A stretch of DNA of 64,000 nucleotides from assembly GCA_022239325.1 (NCBI GenBank), contig JAKOGP010000005.1, positions 124,001 to 188,000 on the forward strand, given 5' to 3'. The stretch's first letter is position 1. Each line of letters starts with the position of its first letter. Origin of the DNA: Flavobacteriaceae bacterium LSUCC0859 (lineage in GTDB: Bacteria > Bacteroidota > Bacteroidia > Flavobacteriales > Flavobacteriaceae). The position numbers and the translations under genes were made by a program. Shown piece by piece: positions 45,195 through 54,200 of this stretch. The notes under the pieces are model-generated. The model was not told where the DNA came from. It ran no database searches and worked only from the letters and a program-made list of their open reading frames with translations.

Positions 45195-45224
45195 AGACCC
45201 TCCAATTGGAGGGTCTTTTTTTTT
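45195..45224 (+). terminator. Terminator after cassette M
   Basis: AGACCCTCC-AATT-GGAGGGTCT (45195-45216), a perfect 9-bp stem followed by nine T. It ends the lipoprotein transcript 45 bases after the stop and separates it from recombinase 2. Confidence 0.93.
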
Positions 45225-45337
45225 GTGATGTTGGTCTATATTAGGGTGTTATTAATCTAAAATTATTACTTAATAGATTAATTTTTAGTAACTTAAATTA
45301 AGTTAAAGGATTCCCAAATCTAATAAACTTACTTACT

Positions 45338-46312
45338 ATGCAAACAATTAAAAAACAAGTTAGCATAGCATCTTATATGGCTGTTTTTATAGAAAATGCT
45401 CAATACCAAGTGGTAAAGGGCGGGCAGTTAGGACTCAGTAAAAGAGCGCTTTCCAACTATAAAAACTTTGCCAAAATAATGGCTGCTTATGACACTTATC
45501 AAAAGAAAAAATGGTGCTTTAATGAGATAAGTGCGCAGAGCGTACATGCGTTTAAGCAATATCTGTTAGAAAAGAAAAAATACAGTCTAAACCACGCTGG
45601 ACGGATCATGGGCTTTTTAAAAACCGTTTGTAAAACGGCAGCCAATTACCAGATAGACACTGGAAACGCTACCCATCTCATTGCAGGATTTTCAAAACCT
45701 CAGCAAGATAAAATAATTCACACCATCAGTTTTGAGGAATACCAGCGGATTATAGCCATAGATTACAGAAAGAATGACCGCCTAAACAACGCCAGAAAAT
45801 GGCTCATTATAGGTTTTTGGATAGGGCAACGTGTTTCTGATTTACTAAAGCTTAGCCCAGACCAATGTAGACCTGCCCCTAATGGAGGTATCTATATAGA
45901 TGTAGTACAACAAAAAACAAAAAAACGAGTAACTCTTGGAGTCATAGACCCCCTAGCCCTCAAAATTATAAACCAACAATTTCCAAGAACCATTGGAGCA
46001 CGATGCTTTAACAGATATATGAAAGAAATCTGCAAAGACGCTGGACTCACTCAAATGGTCCAAGGTTACAAGATGAACCCAGAGACCAAAAGAAAAGAAG
46101 AGGGTGTATTTCCCAAATACGAGCTGCTCTCTTCACATGACCTCAGACGTTCCTTTGCCACTAACTTCTTTGGGAAAATAGAAACTCCAGTACTCATGCA
46201 AATGACAGGGCACTCCAGAGAAAGTACTTTTTTGTCTTATATAGGAGTTGGAGAAAATAAAGACCTCTATGCCAACAGTTTTATGGAAGGTTTAAAAGAA
46301 ATAAAAATTTAA
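45338..46312 (+). CDS. Tyrosine recombinase 2 of the lipoprotein switch
   Basis: 324 residues, same family as recombinase 1: core-binding part NYKNFAKIMAAYDTYQKKK and FKQYLLEKKKYSLNHAG, catalytic GFWIGQRVSDLLKL, SSHDLRRSFATNFFGKIE and MTGHSRESTFLSYIG, with Arg, His-x-x-Arg, His and Tyr intact. It lies between cassette M and site R, transcribed toward cassette R, repeating the recombinase-site-cassette order seen at site L. Only AT-rich weak hairpins, not a strong terminator, separate it from site R. Upstream, ATTCCCAAATCTAATAAA (from 45310) resembles a stretch before recombinase 3 (from 49166) and may be a shared promoter or binding element. Confidence 0.93.
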   Translation: MQTIKKQVSIASYMAVFIENAQYQVVKGGQLGLSKRALSNYKNFAKIMAAYDTYQKKKWCFNEISAQSVHAFKQYLLEKKKYSLNHAGRIMGFLKTVCKTAANYQIDTGNATHLIAGFSKPQQDKIIHTISFEEYQRIIAIDYRKNDRLNNARKWLIIGFWIGQRVSDLLKLSPDQCRPAPNGGIYIDVVQQKTKKRVTLGVIDPLALKIINQQFPRTIGARCFNRYMKEICKDAGLTQMVQGYKMNPETKRKEEGVFPKYELLSSHDLRRSFATNFFGKIETPVLMQMTGHSRESTFLSYIGVGENKDLYANSFMEGLKEIKI

Positions 46313-46337
46313 ATTTTATTTTAAAATTGTAAATGAA

Positions 46338-46385
46338 TTCTTACAATCATAACTATTTAATTATCAATATGTAAGAAAATACTTA
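46338..46385. repeat. Inverted repeats next to site R
   Basis: TTCTTACA (46338-46345) and TGTAAGAA (46370-46377) form a perfect 8-bp inverted repeat; GTAAG (46371-46375) also pairs with CTTAC (46381-46385), ending just before site R. TGTAAGAAAA recurs in the promoter of recombinase 1. They may be accessory binding sites that order the synaptic complex. Confidence 0.45.
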
Positions 46386-46408
46386 CCGGATTCTGGTCTA
46401 GAATCCGG
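46386..46408 (+). other. Recombination site R (plus orientation, fully symmetric)
   Basis: CCGGATTC, core TGGTCTA (46394-46400), GAATCCGG: 8/8 matching inverted arms around the 7-bp core, a textbook tyrosine-recombinase site. It is a direct repeat of site M and inverted relative to site L. Its perfect symmetry suggests that its two halves have not been exchanged with the others in this genome. Confidence 0.8.
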
Positions 46409-46418
46409 ACAGGCTGCA

Positions 46419-49019
46419 TTGACCGCTGCACTAGAAGCTTTAGCTACTAGATTAACTACATTAGAGACTGATTTAGCTGGTGCTGCAACCGCTGCTGAAG
46501 TTACTGCTTTACAAACAGCTTTAGCTGCTGCACAAGCAGACTTAACTGAGTTATTAGCTTCTAATAATGTATATTCTAATGATCTTACTATTAATTCTCA
46601 GGCTACTTTAGATGTAGCTAAGAGTTTAGGAGGGAAGTTAGCTATCATTAACGGAGGTGTAACCATTACTCAATCCTCTTCTATGGATGCAGAAGATTTG
46701 CAAGCTGTGGTAGATGTAATGGTGACAGTTACAGGAAATGTAACTTACACTATGGCTGTTAACGGTTCTACTCAGGCAGTATTTAATAATTTAACATCAG
46801 TTGGTGGTCTTAATCTAGATGTATCTGGAGCTATTAACTTCCCTGAATTACAGAATGCTGGCGCTGTTGTATTAGATGACACCCACAAAAACTACGTAAC
46901 TTCTGTAGAGTTTCCAAAGCTTTCTAAAGTTACAAGCTTTAAAACTGGGTCAGATGCTAACACTATTAAATTCTCAAAAGCTACCGCTATCACTTTATCA
47001 GAATTAGCTAATTATGAAAACGCAAGTTTGACTTTGGAAGGTAAATTAGATTTTACTTTAGACTTAGCAAAATTGACTTCAAAAACAGCTGCTGGTGTTA
47101 AAAACCCAATTAATTTAACAATCAAAGGAGCAAAAGAAGTGACTTTACCAGAGTTTACAAGTGGTAAAGTTATTGCAGATTCTTCTGAAAAAGTAGTATT
47201 GGCTAAATATGAGGGTAACATAGGAGATAGCTTTGCTAAAACTGAATACCTTCATTTAGAAGTATACGAAGAAGACTATACTTCAAGCTCAACTTCTTTG
47301 GATACTTTAATATTTGGTGGTGTTGCTGAAAGTTCAGATACAGATAGTGGTGATCACCCAACATTAGATTTAGATGGTGCGTCTGGCTTAACTAACTTAA
47401 CTGTAAAAGGAAAGCTCTATAAACTTTATCTTAAAGGAAATACTTCATTAACAGATGTAGACGTAACAGGAGCTATAAATAGTGTAACTGTTGAAGGTGC
47501 TACTTCTCTTGAGGCTTTAGTTTTAGGTCATACAGGTGCAGCAATTGCAGCTGATAAAGATGAGGCAGATTTAACAATCAAAGGTAATACTGAACTTGCC
47601 TCTTTAACTGTAGACGCATTAGTTAATGCTGCAGATCTTACTATTACTGGCAACACTTCTTTAGAGACTATTAGTTTTGCTAAATTAGCTGGAATTGGTG
47701 TAGACGCAGTACCAGTTGTAGATGTTAGCAATAACAACTTAACCGCATCTGTGGTTGAAAAAGATACCAACGGTTCTACTGATGCTGTTACAGCTGCAGG
47801 AGGTACTGGGTCCATTACTACTACTTCTGGAATGGATGATTTAAAAGCATATTTAGGTGCTGCTGCAACAAAAGCTGCTGCAACTGCTGGTGCTTCTGTT
47901 TATGCTTCATTTGACACTGTAGAAACTTATATTGACACTGCAGATGCACAAACTGGACCATTCAACTTTACGGTAGGTGCTAAAGGTCAAGGGAATAATG
48001 TATATACTGAGATTGTATATATAAGTCCTGCAGAAGGGGCTGATAAGTTTCCAAACAGAACTTCTTATATAATTAAAGATTTAATGGATGGTAGTGATGA
48101 CAAAATTACTATTGCTGCAAATGGTGGGACTGTAAGTTATACAAAAGATGCCACTACAGAAACAGCAAGTGAATTTGTTTCTAGAGTGGTAGATACTGAT
48201 GCACTTTCAGCAAATAGTGTTGGTCTTACAAAACTTACTGGAATTAACAAACATCTTGATTTAACATTTACAACAGATGATGCCACTGCTGCACAGGGTG
48301 CATACACTGCAACTTTACTAATTGGATCTACTGGTTATTCCTCTGCGGTAGTAACCCCAACTTCTTATACAAACGGAAAAGTAGAAATCTTAGTTGCAGC
48401 ATCTTCAGGGAATGCAGCATCTGACGATGCAACAGCTTTTGCTACAGCCTTTAATGACAAAACAAAAGTTAAAGTATACACCTATACTGCTAGTGGGACA
48501 TACACAACAACAACTGTTGATTATACATCAATGTATAAAGCAACTGCTGCAGGTGGAATTGTGACGCTTCAACCATTAAAAACTGTTTACACTTCTGCAA
48601 CTGCAACAGAAACAGTTATTGATTTAACCTCAGGTGCAAGAAATTTACCAGTCTACACACTCTTCACAGATTTAGTTCCTGCAACAAGTACACCAAATAC
48701 AACAAATGTACCAACAATTGCTACTTCAATTGCTAAATCAGATTTTGGAATTACAGTGACAGATGAATTATATGGGACTTCTAATACATTTATTGCAAGT
48801 GGAAGTGAGGCTGTTTCAATGGCAGATGGAGCTACAACCACTATTGCAACAGCTGTAATAGCAAAAATAAATGAGGATTCTACTTATGATAGTACAGACG
48901 GAACTAGAGAATACCATAAAACTGGAGTTCCTTATTCAAATACACTTACAAGAGTAGAAGAAGTTGATAAAGACAATGGTGTTTCTGCCAACAAGAAAAA
49001 CATCACTTCGTGGCTATAA
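46419..49019 (+). CDS. Silent C-terminal cassette R of the switchable lipoprotein
   Basis: An 866-codon frame whose first start-like codon is TTG at 46419; in frame it opens at 46353 and runs through site R (S-G-L-E-S), with no ATG, signal peptide or visible promoter. Order: Ala-rich coiled coil (LEALATRLTTLETDLAGA), the conserved block SNNVYSNDLT...LGGKLAIINGGVTIT, LRR/solenoid repeats (LTSLTVDALVNAADLTITGN-like) to about residue 460, then a ~400-residue Thr-rich C-terminal region in two or three domains. Fusion to the expressed 5' end would give ~950 residues in frame. It is the longest of the three alternatives. Confidence 0.8.
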   Translation: MTAALEALATRLTTLETDLAGAATAAEVTALQTALAAAQADLTELLASNNVYSNDLTINSQATLDVAKSLGGKLAIINGGVTITQSSSMDAEDLQAVVDVMVTVTGNVTYTMAVNGSTQAVFNNLTSVGGLNLDVSGAINFPELQNAGAVVLDDTHKNYVTSVEFPKLSKVTSFKTGSDANTIKFSKATAITLSELANYENASLTLEGKLDFTLDLAKLTSKTAAGVKNPINLTIKGAKEVTLPEFTSGKVIADSSEKVVLAKYEGNIGDSFAKTEYLHLEVYEEDYTSSSTSLDTLIFGGVAESSDTDSGDHPTLDLDGASGLTNLTVKGKLYKLYLKGNTSLTDVDVTGAINSVTVEGATSLEALVLGHTGAAIAADKDEADLTIKGNTELASLTVDALVNAADLTITGNTSLETISFAKLAGIGVDAVPVVDVSNNNLTASVVEKDTNGSTDAVTAAGGTGSITTTSGMDDLKAYLGAAATKAAATAGASVYASFDTVETYIDTADAQTGPFNFTVGAKGQGNNVYTEIVYISPAEGADKFPNRTSYIIKDLMDGSDDKITIAANGGTVSYTKDATTETASEFVSRVVDTDALSANSVGLTKLTGINKHLDLTFTTDDATAAQGAYTATLLIGSTGYSSAVVTPTSYTNGKVEILVAASSGNAASDDATAFATAFNDKTKVKVYTYTASGTYTTTTVDYTSMYKATAAGGIVTLQPLKTVYTSATATETVIDLTSGARNLPVYTLFTDLVPATSTPNTTNVPTIATSIAKSDFGITVTDELYGTSNTFIASGSEAVSMADGATTTIATAVIAKINEDSTYDSTDGTREYHKTGVPYSNTLTRVEEVDKDNGVSANKKNITSWL

Positions 49020-49021
49020 TC

Positions 49022-49037
49022 TCTAGAATATTCTAGA
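49022..49037. repeat. Perfect 16-bp palindrome after cassette R
   Basis: TCTAGAATATTCTAGA starts two bases after the stop codon of cassette R. Each half contains TCTAGAAT, which is also the right part of site R (core plus arm). It could be a vestigial or secondary recombinase-binding site, or coincidence. Confidence 0.4.
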
Positions 49038-49062
49038 AATAACCCATAGTCATCTACAAAAT

Positions 49063-49090
49063 GGTGCCACCCGAAAGGGTGGCATCTTTT
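49063..49090 (+). terminator. Terminator after cassette R
   Basis: TGCCACCC-GAAA-GGGTGGCA (49065-49084): an 8-bp stem with a stable GNRA loop followed by a T-rich run. A silent cassette keeping its own strong terminator fits the idea that it is a transcribed gene in another configuration. Confidence 0.88.
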
Positions 49091-49192
49091 GTTTTAAAAC
49101 ATTTATAATTAATTGTTTAAAACAATGCATTTAAATTAAAGATTTAAGGTAAAATGCATTAAAAATTCCCAAAATCTTATAAATAGTCAAAA

Positions 49193-49228
49193 TGTATTGA
49201 GAGTAATTCACTAGATACCCTCAATACA
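49193..49228. repeat. Inverted repeat upstream of recombinase 3
   Basis: TGTATTGAG (49193-49201) and CTCAATACA (49220-49228) form a perfect 9-bp inverted repeat around an 18-base spacer, 80-110 bases before the recombinase start. Likely an operator or accessory site; not seen before the other recombinases. Confidence 0.5.
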
Positions 49229-49305
49229 ATAAGTGTAAAATAAAACCTACTTGTTTTTTAAAAGCCATACAATTGTGGCGTGGTAAGCAACTAAAAACAA
49301 GTAAA

Positions 49306-50280
49306 ATGAAAAATGACATTAAAATACTGGCATTCTTAGACGTGTTTATTAGAACCATTACCGTTAGAGAAGCTAACAACGGCCAAATAGGGCTAAAACA
49401 AAAATCGGTTAATAATTACCTAGTATTTAAAAAAATGTGGGTGTTATTTGAAGCCTACGAGCTCAAAAGCTATCGATTTAGAGATTTAGATAAAACAGTA
49501 GTAGAAGATTTTAAGTTTTGGCTTCTAGAAGAAAAAAACTTTAGTCCCAATACCGCTGGGCGGCACTTTGGTACTCTGAAAACCCTGTGTTCCGAGGCTA
49601 AAAAAAGTGACTATAAAGTACATAAGTACTGCAAATATATAAAGGGCTTTTCCAGACCCAAAGATCAGGAAACAATCAATACCCTGAGTTTAGAGGAGAT
49701 TAGGAAAATCTCAGAGTTGCAATTAGACTCTGAACGCTTAGACAATGCCAGAAGGTGGATTATCCTTGGTGTATGGCTAGGGCAACGGGTTTCCGATCTG
49801 CTCAATATTACCCAAGCAAACATTAGAAAATCCAATGTGGTGGGCTACTATGTAGACCTTACCCAACAAAAAACGGGTCATAAAATTACCATAGGGGTGG
49901 CCAATAAAAATGCCATTCAGATTATAGAAGAAGGCCTGCCTAGAAAGATCAATAGCAAGCTATTTAATGAGTTGCTTAAGGAGGTACTAGCCTTAGCAGG
50001 TGTTACCCAAAAGGTAAAAGGCTATAAATTCAATAAAAAGACCAAACGCAAAGAATTTGGAGAATATAAAAAATGTGAGATCATGGCTTCCCATGATTTA
50101 AGGAGAACCTTTGCTACTAATTTTTACGGAAAAATAGAGACTCCTATTATTATGAGAATGACTGGGCATTCCAGAGAACACAACTTCCTGAGGTATATTG
50201 GAAAAAATGAAGATTTAGATTATGTGGCAGACACCTTTATCTCCAAAGTTAACGCTCTAGAAATGCATACCGCTTCTTAG
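49306..50280 (+). CDS. Tyrosine recombinase 3 of the lipoprotein switch
   Basis: 324 residues from ATG at 49306, equal in length to recombinase 2; the frame is open from a TTG at 49273 but that start lacks support. Catalytic residues are present in GVWLGQRVSDLLNI, ASHDLRRTFATNFYGKIE and MTGHSREHNFLRYIG. It differs from recombinases 1 and 2 around the nucleophile (REHNFLRYIG versus RESTFLSYIG), hinting at a different specificity. It closes the array at the right edge and overlaps the PorP/SprF gene tail-to-tail by four bases. Confidence 0.92.
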   Translation: MKNDIKILAFLDVFIRTITVREANNGQIGLKQKSVNNYLVFKKMWVLFEAYELKSYRFRDLDKTVVEDFKFWLLEEKNFSPNTAGRHFGTLKTLCSEAKKSDYKVHKYCKYIKGFSRPKDQETINTLSLEEIRKISELQLDSERLDNARRWIILGVWLGQRVSDLLNITQANIRKSNVVGYYVDLTQQKTGHKITIGVANKNAIQIIEEGLPRKINSKLFNELLKEVLALAGVTQKVKGYKFNKKTKRKEFGEYKKCEIMASHDLRRTFATNFYGKIETPIIMRMTGHSREHNFLRYIGKNEDLDYVADTFISKVNALEMHTAS

Positions 50281-51287
50281 TAAAACCTAGAAAAATCGCG
50301 GCGGTTGCGGTCTCTGAATGGAGAGAGGTCAAAGTTTACAAAAATCTCGAAGGCGTTGGGAGCTGCGGCTTGGCTGGCGCCCATGGGAAGAGAGTAATTA
50401 AAACCAATGTCTAAGGCCTCTATTTTCATGCCGGCAGAGACGCCAAGCTGGAACAGATTAAAACCGTTTAAACTAGACACATGCTCATTAATTCCAATAG
50501 AAATATTGGCTAATATGAGTTCTTGGTATAGATCTACCCGGGTGTTGGGTCCCTGGCGGCTTACATTGTTAAACAAATAGAGATAGGAATAAGAGGGTAA
50601 CCTCCCCTGCTGGTAACGGTTAAGGTTAAACTCATAGGCAAATTGAGCCCCAATGAGCATGTCTAAACTTATGGCTACCTCCGAGAGCTCCGTAGAGGTT
50701 TTAGGCTTGTTAATATGCCTGATAGAGAGTCCATAGGCCATATTGTAGTCATTATGAGCCATAAAAGAGGCTCCAAAGTCTATGAAGCCCATATTGTCTG
50801 TGGCACTTATAGGATCTATAGTTTGGGTGTTTACCTGGCCGCTTAGAATATCTATTTGGTCTGAAAAGACCAAATTGGTGTAGTCATACATAAAGCCTCC
50901 ATAGCCAGCACTTACTCCAGGGTAAAAGGTCCAATTATTTTCTAACTGAAGCTTGTAAATATAGCTGAGCTTGAGCATAGAATTGTTAAAACCAGAATTG
51001 TCTAACCTAGAATTCATATACTCTATACCCAATTGAAAGTCATAGTTATCAAAGAAGGTAGTGGCGTAGGCGTACTGATGCTGGGACACATTATTGTCCT
51101 GAGCGCTAGCAAACTCACTCACTACCCCAATTTTAGAAGGATCTTTAAAGCTAAAAAAACTAGCATTTACCGAATGGGGTAGGTTGCTCATATTGTGAAT
51201 AAAGCGGTCTTGAGCTTGTACCACAAAGGTTTGTAGCCCAAAAAGGCATAACCCTACAATCAGATATGTGGTTTTTAATGTGCTCAT
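50277..51287 (-). CDS. PorP/SprF family type IX secretion-associated outer membrane protein
   Basis: 336 residues with a signal peptide (TTYLIVGLCLFGLQTF, then VVQAQ) and the PorP/SprF hallmark pattern after it: DRFIHNMSNLPHSVNASF, alternating beta-strands with GVSAGYGGFMYDYTN and MGFIDFGASFMAHNDYNMAY. Such proteins are membrane partners for secreting or anchoring the giant T9SS protein encoded directly upstream, as SprF serves SprB in gliding. The stop of the giant gene and this ATG share one base (TAATG), a strong sign of translational coupling. Confidence 0.9.
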   Translation of the reverse strand: MSTLKTTYLIVGLCLFGLQTFVVQAQDRFIHNMSNLPHSVNASFFSFKDPSKIGVVSEFASAQDNNVSQHQYAYATTFFDNYDFQLGIEYMNSRLDNSGFNNSMLKLSYIYKLQLENNWTFYPGVSAGYGGFMYDYTNLVFSDQIDILSGQVNTQTIDPISATDNMGFIDFGASFMAHNDYNMAYGLSIRHINKPKTSTELSEVAISLDMLIGAQFAYEFNLNRYQQGRLPSYSYLYLFNNVSRQGPNTRVDLYQELILANISIGINEHVSSLNGFNLFQLGVSAGMKIEALDIGFNYSLPMGASQAAAPNAFEIFVNFDLSPFRDRNRRDFSRFY

Positions 51288-54200
51288 TAGCGCAGTAAGA
51301 TAGCTTCTCCGTTGGTAGTATATTCTTTGTCGTCATGGGTAATGGCTGTAAAGCTAAATCTAAAGTTTTTAGCCGCATAAGGAATACCCGTAATTTGGTT
51401 GCCGTCCCATCCCCAACCGGTGGCCACAGGAAGCTCTTCTACCGTTGTGGTAAATACCAGATTGCCCCACATGTCATAGATGTCTAATTTAAAGGACTTT
51501 ATTCCGGTGTACTTAGGTTCAAAGACGTCGTTTATACCGTCTGCATTGGGTGTGAAGGCAGAAGGGAAAATTACCAAATACCCCCTACCCACAATGAGTT
51601 CTTGAGTAGTTTCTTTGTAACAGCCCAGAGCGTTGTAAAAACGCATGGCCACGGTAAAGGTTCCAGGGGTTCTGTATTTGTGTACAATGTCTGTGGTGGC
51701 CGCGTTTTCTGCAGTTACTTCTAAGATGTCTGAACCGTCTCCAAAATCCCAAGTCATTTTAGTATACAGGTCTAATGAGCTATTGGTGAAGGTAACCTCT
51801 TCGTTGGCCGCAATAATACCAGACTGGTCGTAATTGGTAGAACTATAGCTAAATTCTGGCTCCCCTACCCCTGTTGTAATAGCCACAGAAACCCCACAAC
51901 CCTGCTCGTTTATGACGTTTAGAATGCCGTCTTCTACCGGCTGGTCTATGGTTACCTCGTAGGTGTCGTCTCCAATAAAGTTGCTGCTCACTAGGCTGCC
52001 CTGGTAATAGAAACTAAAGTCATCGGAGTCTCTGTCAAAAACCTTAATATTTAGAGTCCCCGGCTCTCCTATACAGAGGGATCTGCTAAGGAATGGGCCG
52101 TCTAAAATTTGTATGGTCTCTGCTGGAGAGAGGGTGTAAAAGCCTGTAAAATTGGTGGCCTGTGAATTGGCACAGTTCACAAGAGAGGAGCCAATCTTTA
52201 AGCGGTATCGGCCAGCGGCCAAATTATTGATTGCTAATAAATTAGTCCCCACAAGTTCGTAGCTAGGGTTAGGGTCTTGAGCGTTCCCTGGAATTTCACG
52301 CTCCCATATAATGTTGTAAGGTGCCGCCCCACCCTCTATGGCAATGCTAAAGGCGCCGTCTGAAGGATCTATACCACAGCTAAGCTCTTGGGTATTTACG
52401 GTAACACTAATGGGTTTTATATTGGCCTCTATGAGGAATTCTATAGGGTCTGAAAGACAGCCTTCTGCGTCTTCTATCACTAGGCTGTACTTGCCAGGGT
52501 TTAATGGTACCGCCTCTGTGCTAATGAATGACACAAAACCAAGGGCAGAGTCTGTGGTGGCAGAGGCTGTGGTAGCACTAGCCGTGCCTGTGGTAGGTGT
52601 TGCAGTGCCTGTAGTAGTGCTTCCAGTACCTGTGAGTGGTACGCCACTGGCCAGACCTGTCCATCTGTATATATAATAGGGCTCCTGAGCAGCGTTCACA
52701 AATGGGGTACCCCCACTAACTAAAGCGGTGTTAGGGAAGGCCTGATTGCTAGGATCACAAACATCTAATACCAAGTCTGTTTCTCCTAGGTAGGAGATGG
52801 GTTCAAAAGCCCCAAGGGTAAAGTTTTCAAAGATTTCACAGCCATTGGTGGTTCCGGTTTGGGTTCCCGTAAGTGGAATTTGCTCTATAATACGCAGCAG
52901 ATAAGAACCTCCTGTAAGTTCTGGAATACGGTACTGCTGTGTGGTGTTGTTGTATTTGAGCTGTCCATTAGCAATAGAAACCTCATTGCCGTTAAGGAAG
53001 AACTTCAGGGCATTGGTATGCTTAAGCCTAAAGGCAAAGGAGCCAGTTTCTATCTCACAAGTAGGAGGTGTTACTTTGGTGTTAAAAATATCTAAGGGTG
53101 CCGCACCAATAGTAAAGTTTTTCACTACGGTATTACATGCGCCGGCTTCTTCAGAACTGTCGGTAATGGTAGCCCGGTATTCTCCAGGGGTAAGGCCAGT
53201 GAGCAATAGATCTCCAGGTCTGTTTAGGTTAGCCCACTCGTAGCAGTCTACCGTACAGGTAGAAGTGGTGGTAGAGACGGTTCCGCCTGCGGCAGACTTA
53301 AGTTCCCATTTCTCCCAAACCACATTGGGACTAACTCCATTGGAAACAGAAAGGCTAATGCTGGCGTCTGCAGCGTTTACCGAACAGCTAGATTGATCTA
53401 CCGTACCTATCACCTCAAATGGAGCCGCGGGAGGATCTATGCTTATGTTAATTGTTTTAGTACATCTATTGGCGTCTGTGACCAAAAGGGTATAGGAACC
53501 TCCCTCTGTTACGTTCAAGCTTGGCTGGGTGGTAACTCTATTAATGCCTGGGCCGGTCCACTGGTAGCTGTAATTGCCGCTGCCACCGCTTACGGTTACG
53601 GCAATAGATCCAAAGCCGCCACAGGGAATTTCTGTAATCGTAGGCTCAGAAATTTCTATCTCCTCTGGAATGGTCACCACAATATTTGGTATGACCACCA
53701 CTGCACAATTGTTGGCGTCTGTAAAGGAAATAGTGTGGGTTCCCTCCTGAATGCCTGTGATACTTTTGGTAATTGCAGTGACAGAGCTGGTACCAAAGCT
53801 TATCTGAGCGCCATTATCTATAGAATATTTGTATGGTGGGGTACCACCTGTGACTCTAAAGCTGGCAGTGCCTCCGTTACTACTAAAACAAGCCGGGCTC
53901 TCGGTTTCTCCAATCGGAGTTGCGTTGAATGCTTCTGGCTCCGAAATAGTGTAAGTTTCTTCAATTTTACAGGCGCCATCTGAAGAGTTAAGGTCCGAAA
54001 TGGTGAGCCTATACACCCCAGCACCCAAACCGCTAATAGAAGTGGTATTGTTATTGTTGGTTACTGAGGCCGTTACTGCAGTTCCATTGTTGTTGGTCCA
54101 TACAATCTGAAGATCTGCATTGGGGTCTGCGCTAAACTGTACCTCTATGGCGGCGTCTGTGTCTCCATTACAAGAGAGTACGGCATTGGTAAGCTGAGAT

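Noticed and set aside
45232-45238. A further TGGTCTA core after the cassette M terminator
   Set aside because: Flanking bases have no inverted arms and lack the GARTC that follows the true cores; a 7-mer is expected several times by chance in 64 kb on both strands.
41406-46400. The idea that the shared GLES-coding stretch is only protein conservation
   Set aside because: Flanking codons diverge at once, the identity is at DNA level across 11 bases including the CTA codon, two of three copies lack any start, and arm symmetry improves on inversion; protein constraint alone does not explain this.
38985-49019. T9SS sorting domains at the ends of the lipoprotein cassettes
   Set aside because: None of the three C-termini shows a type A or type B sorting motif; anchoring is by lipid.
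53393-53983. A 196-codon plus-strand frame (and similar ones across 52-63 kb)
   Set aside because: Shadow of the giant repeat protein; composition rich in Cys, Trp and Gly without any recognisable domain, and repeats recur with the repeats of the real gene.
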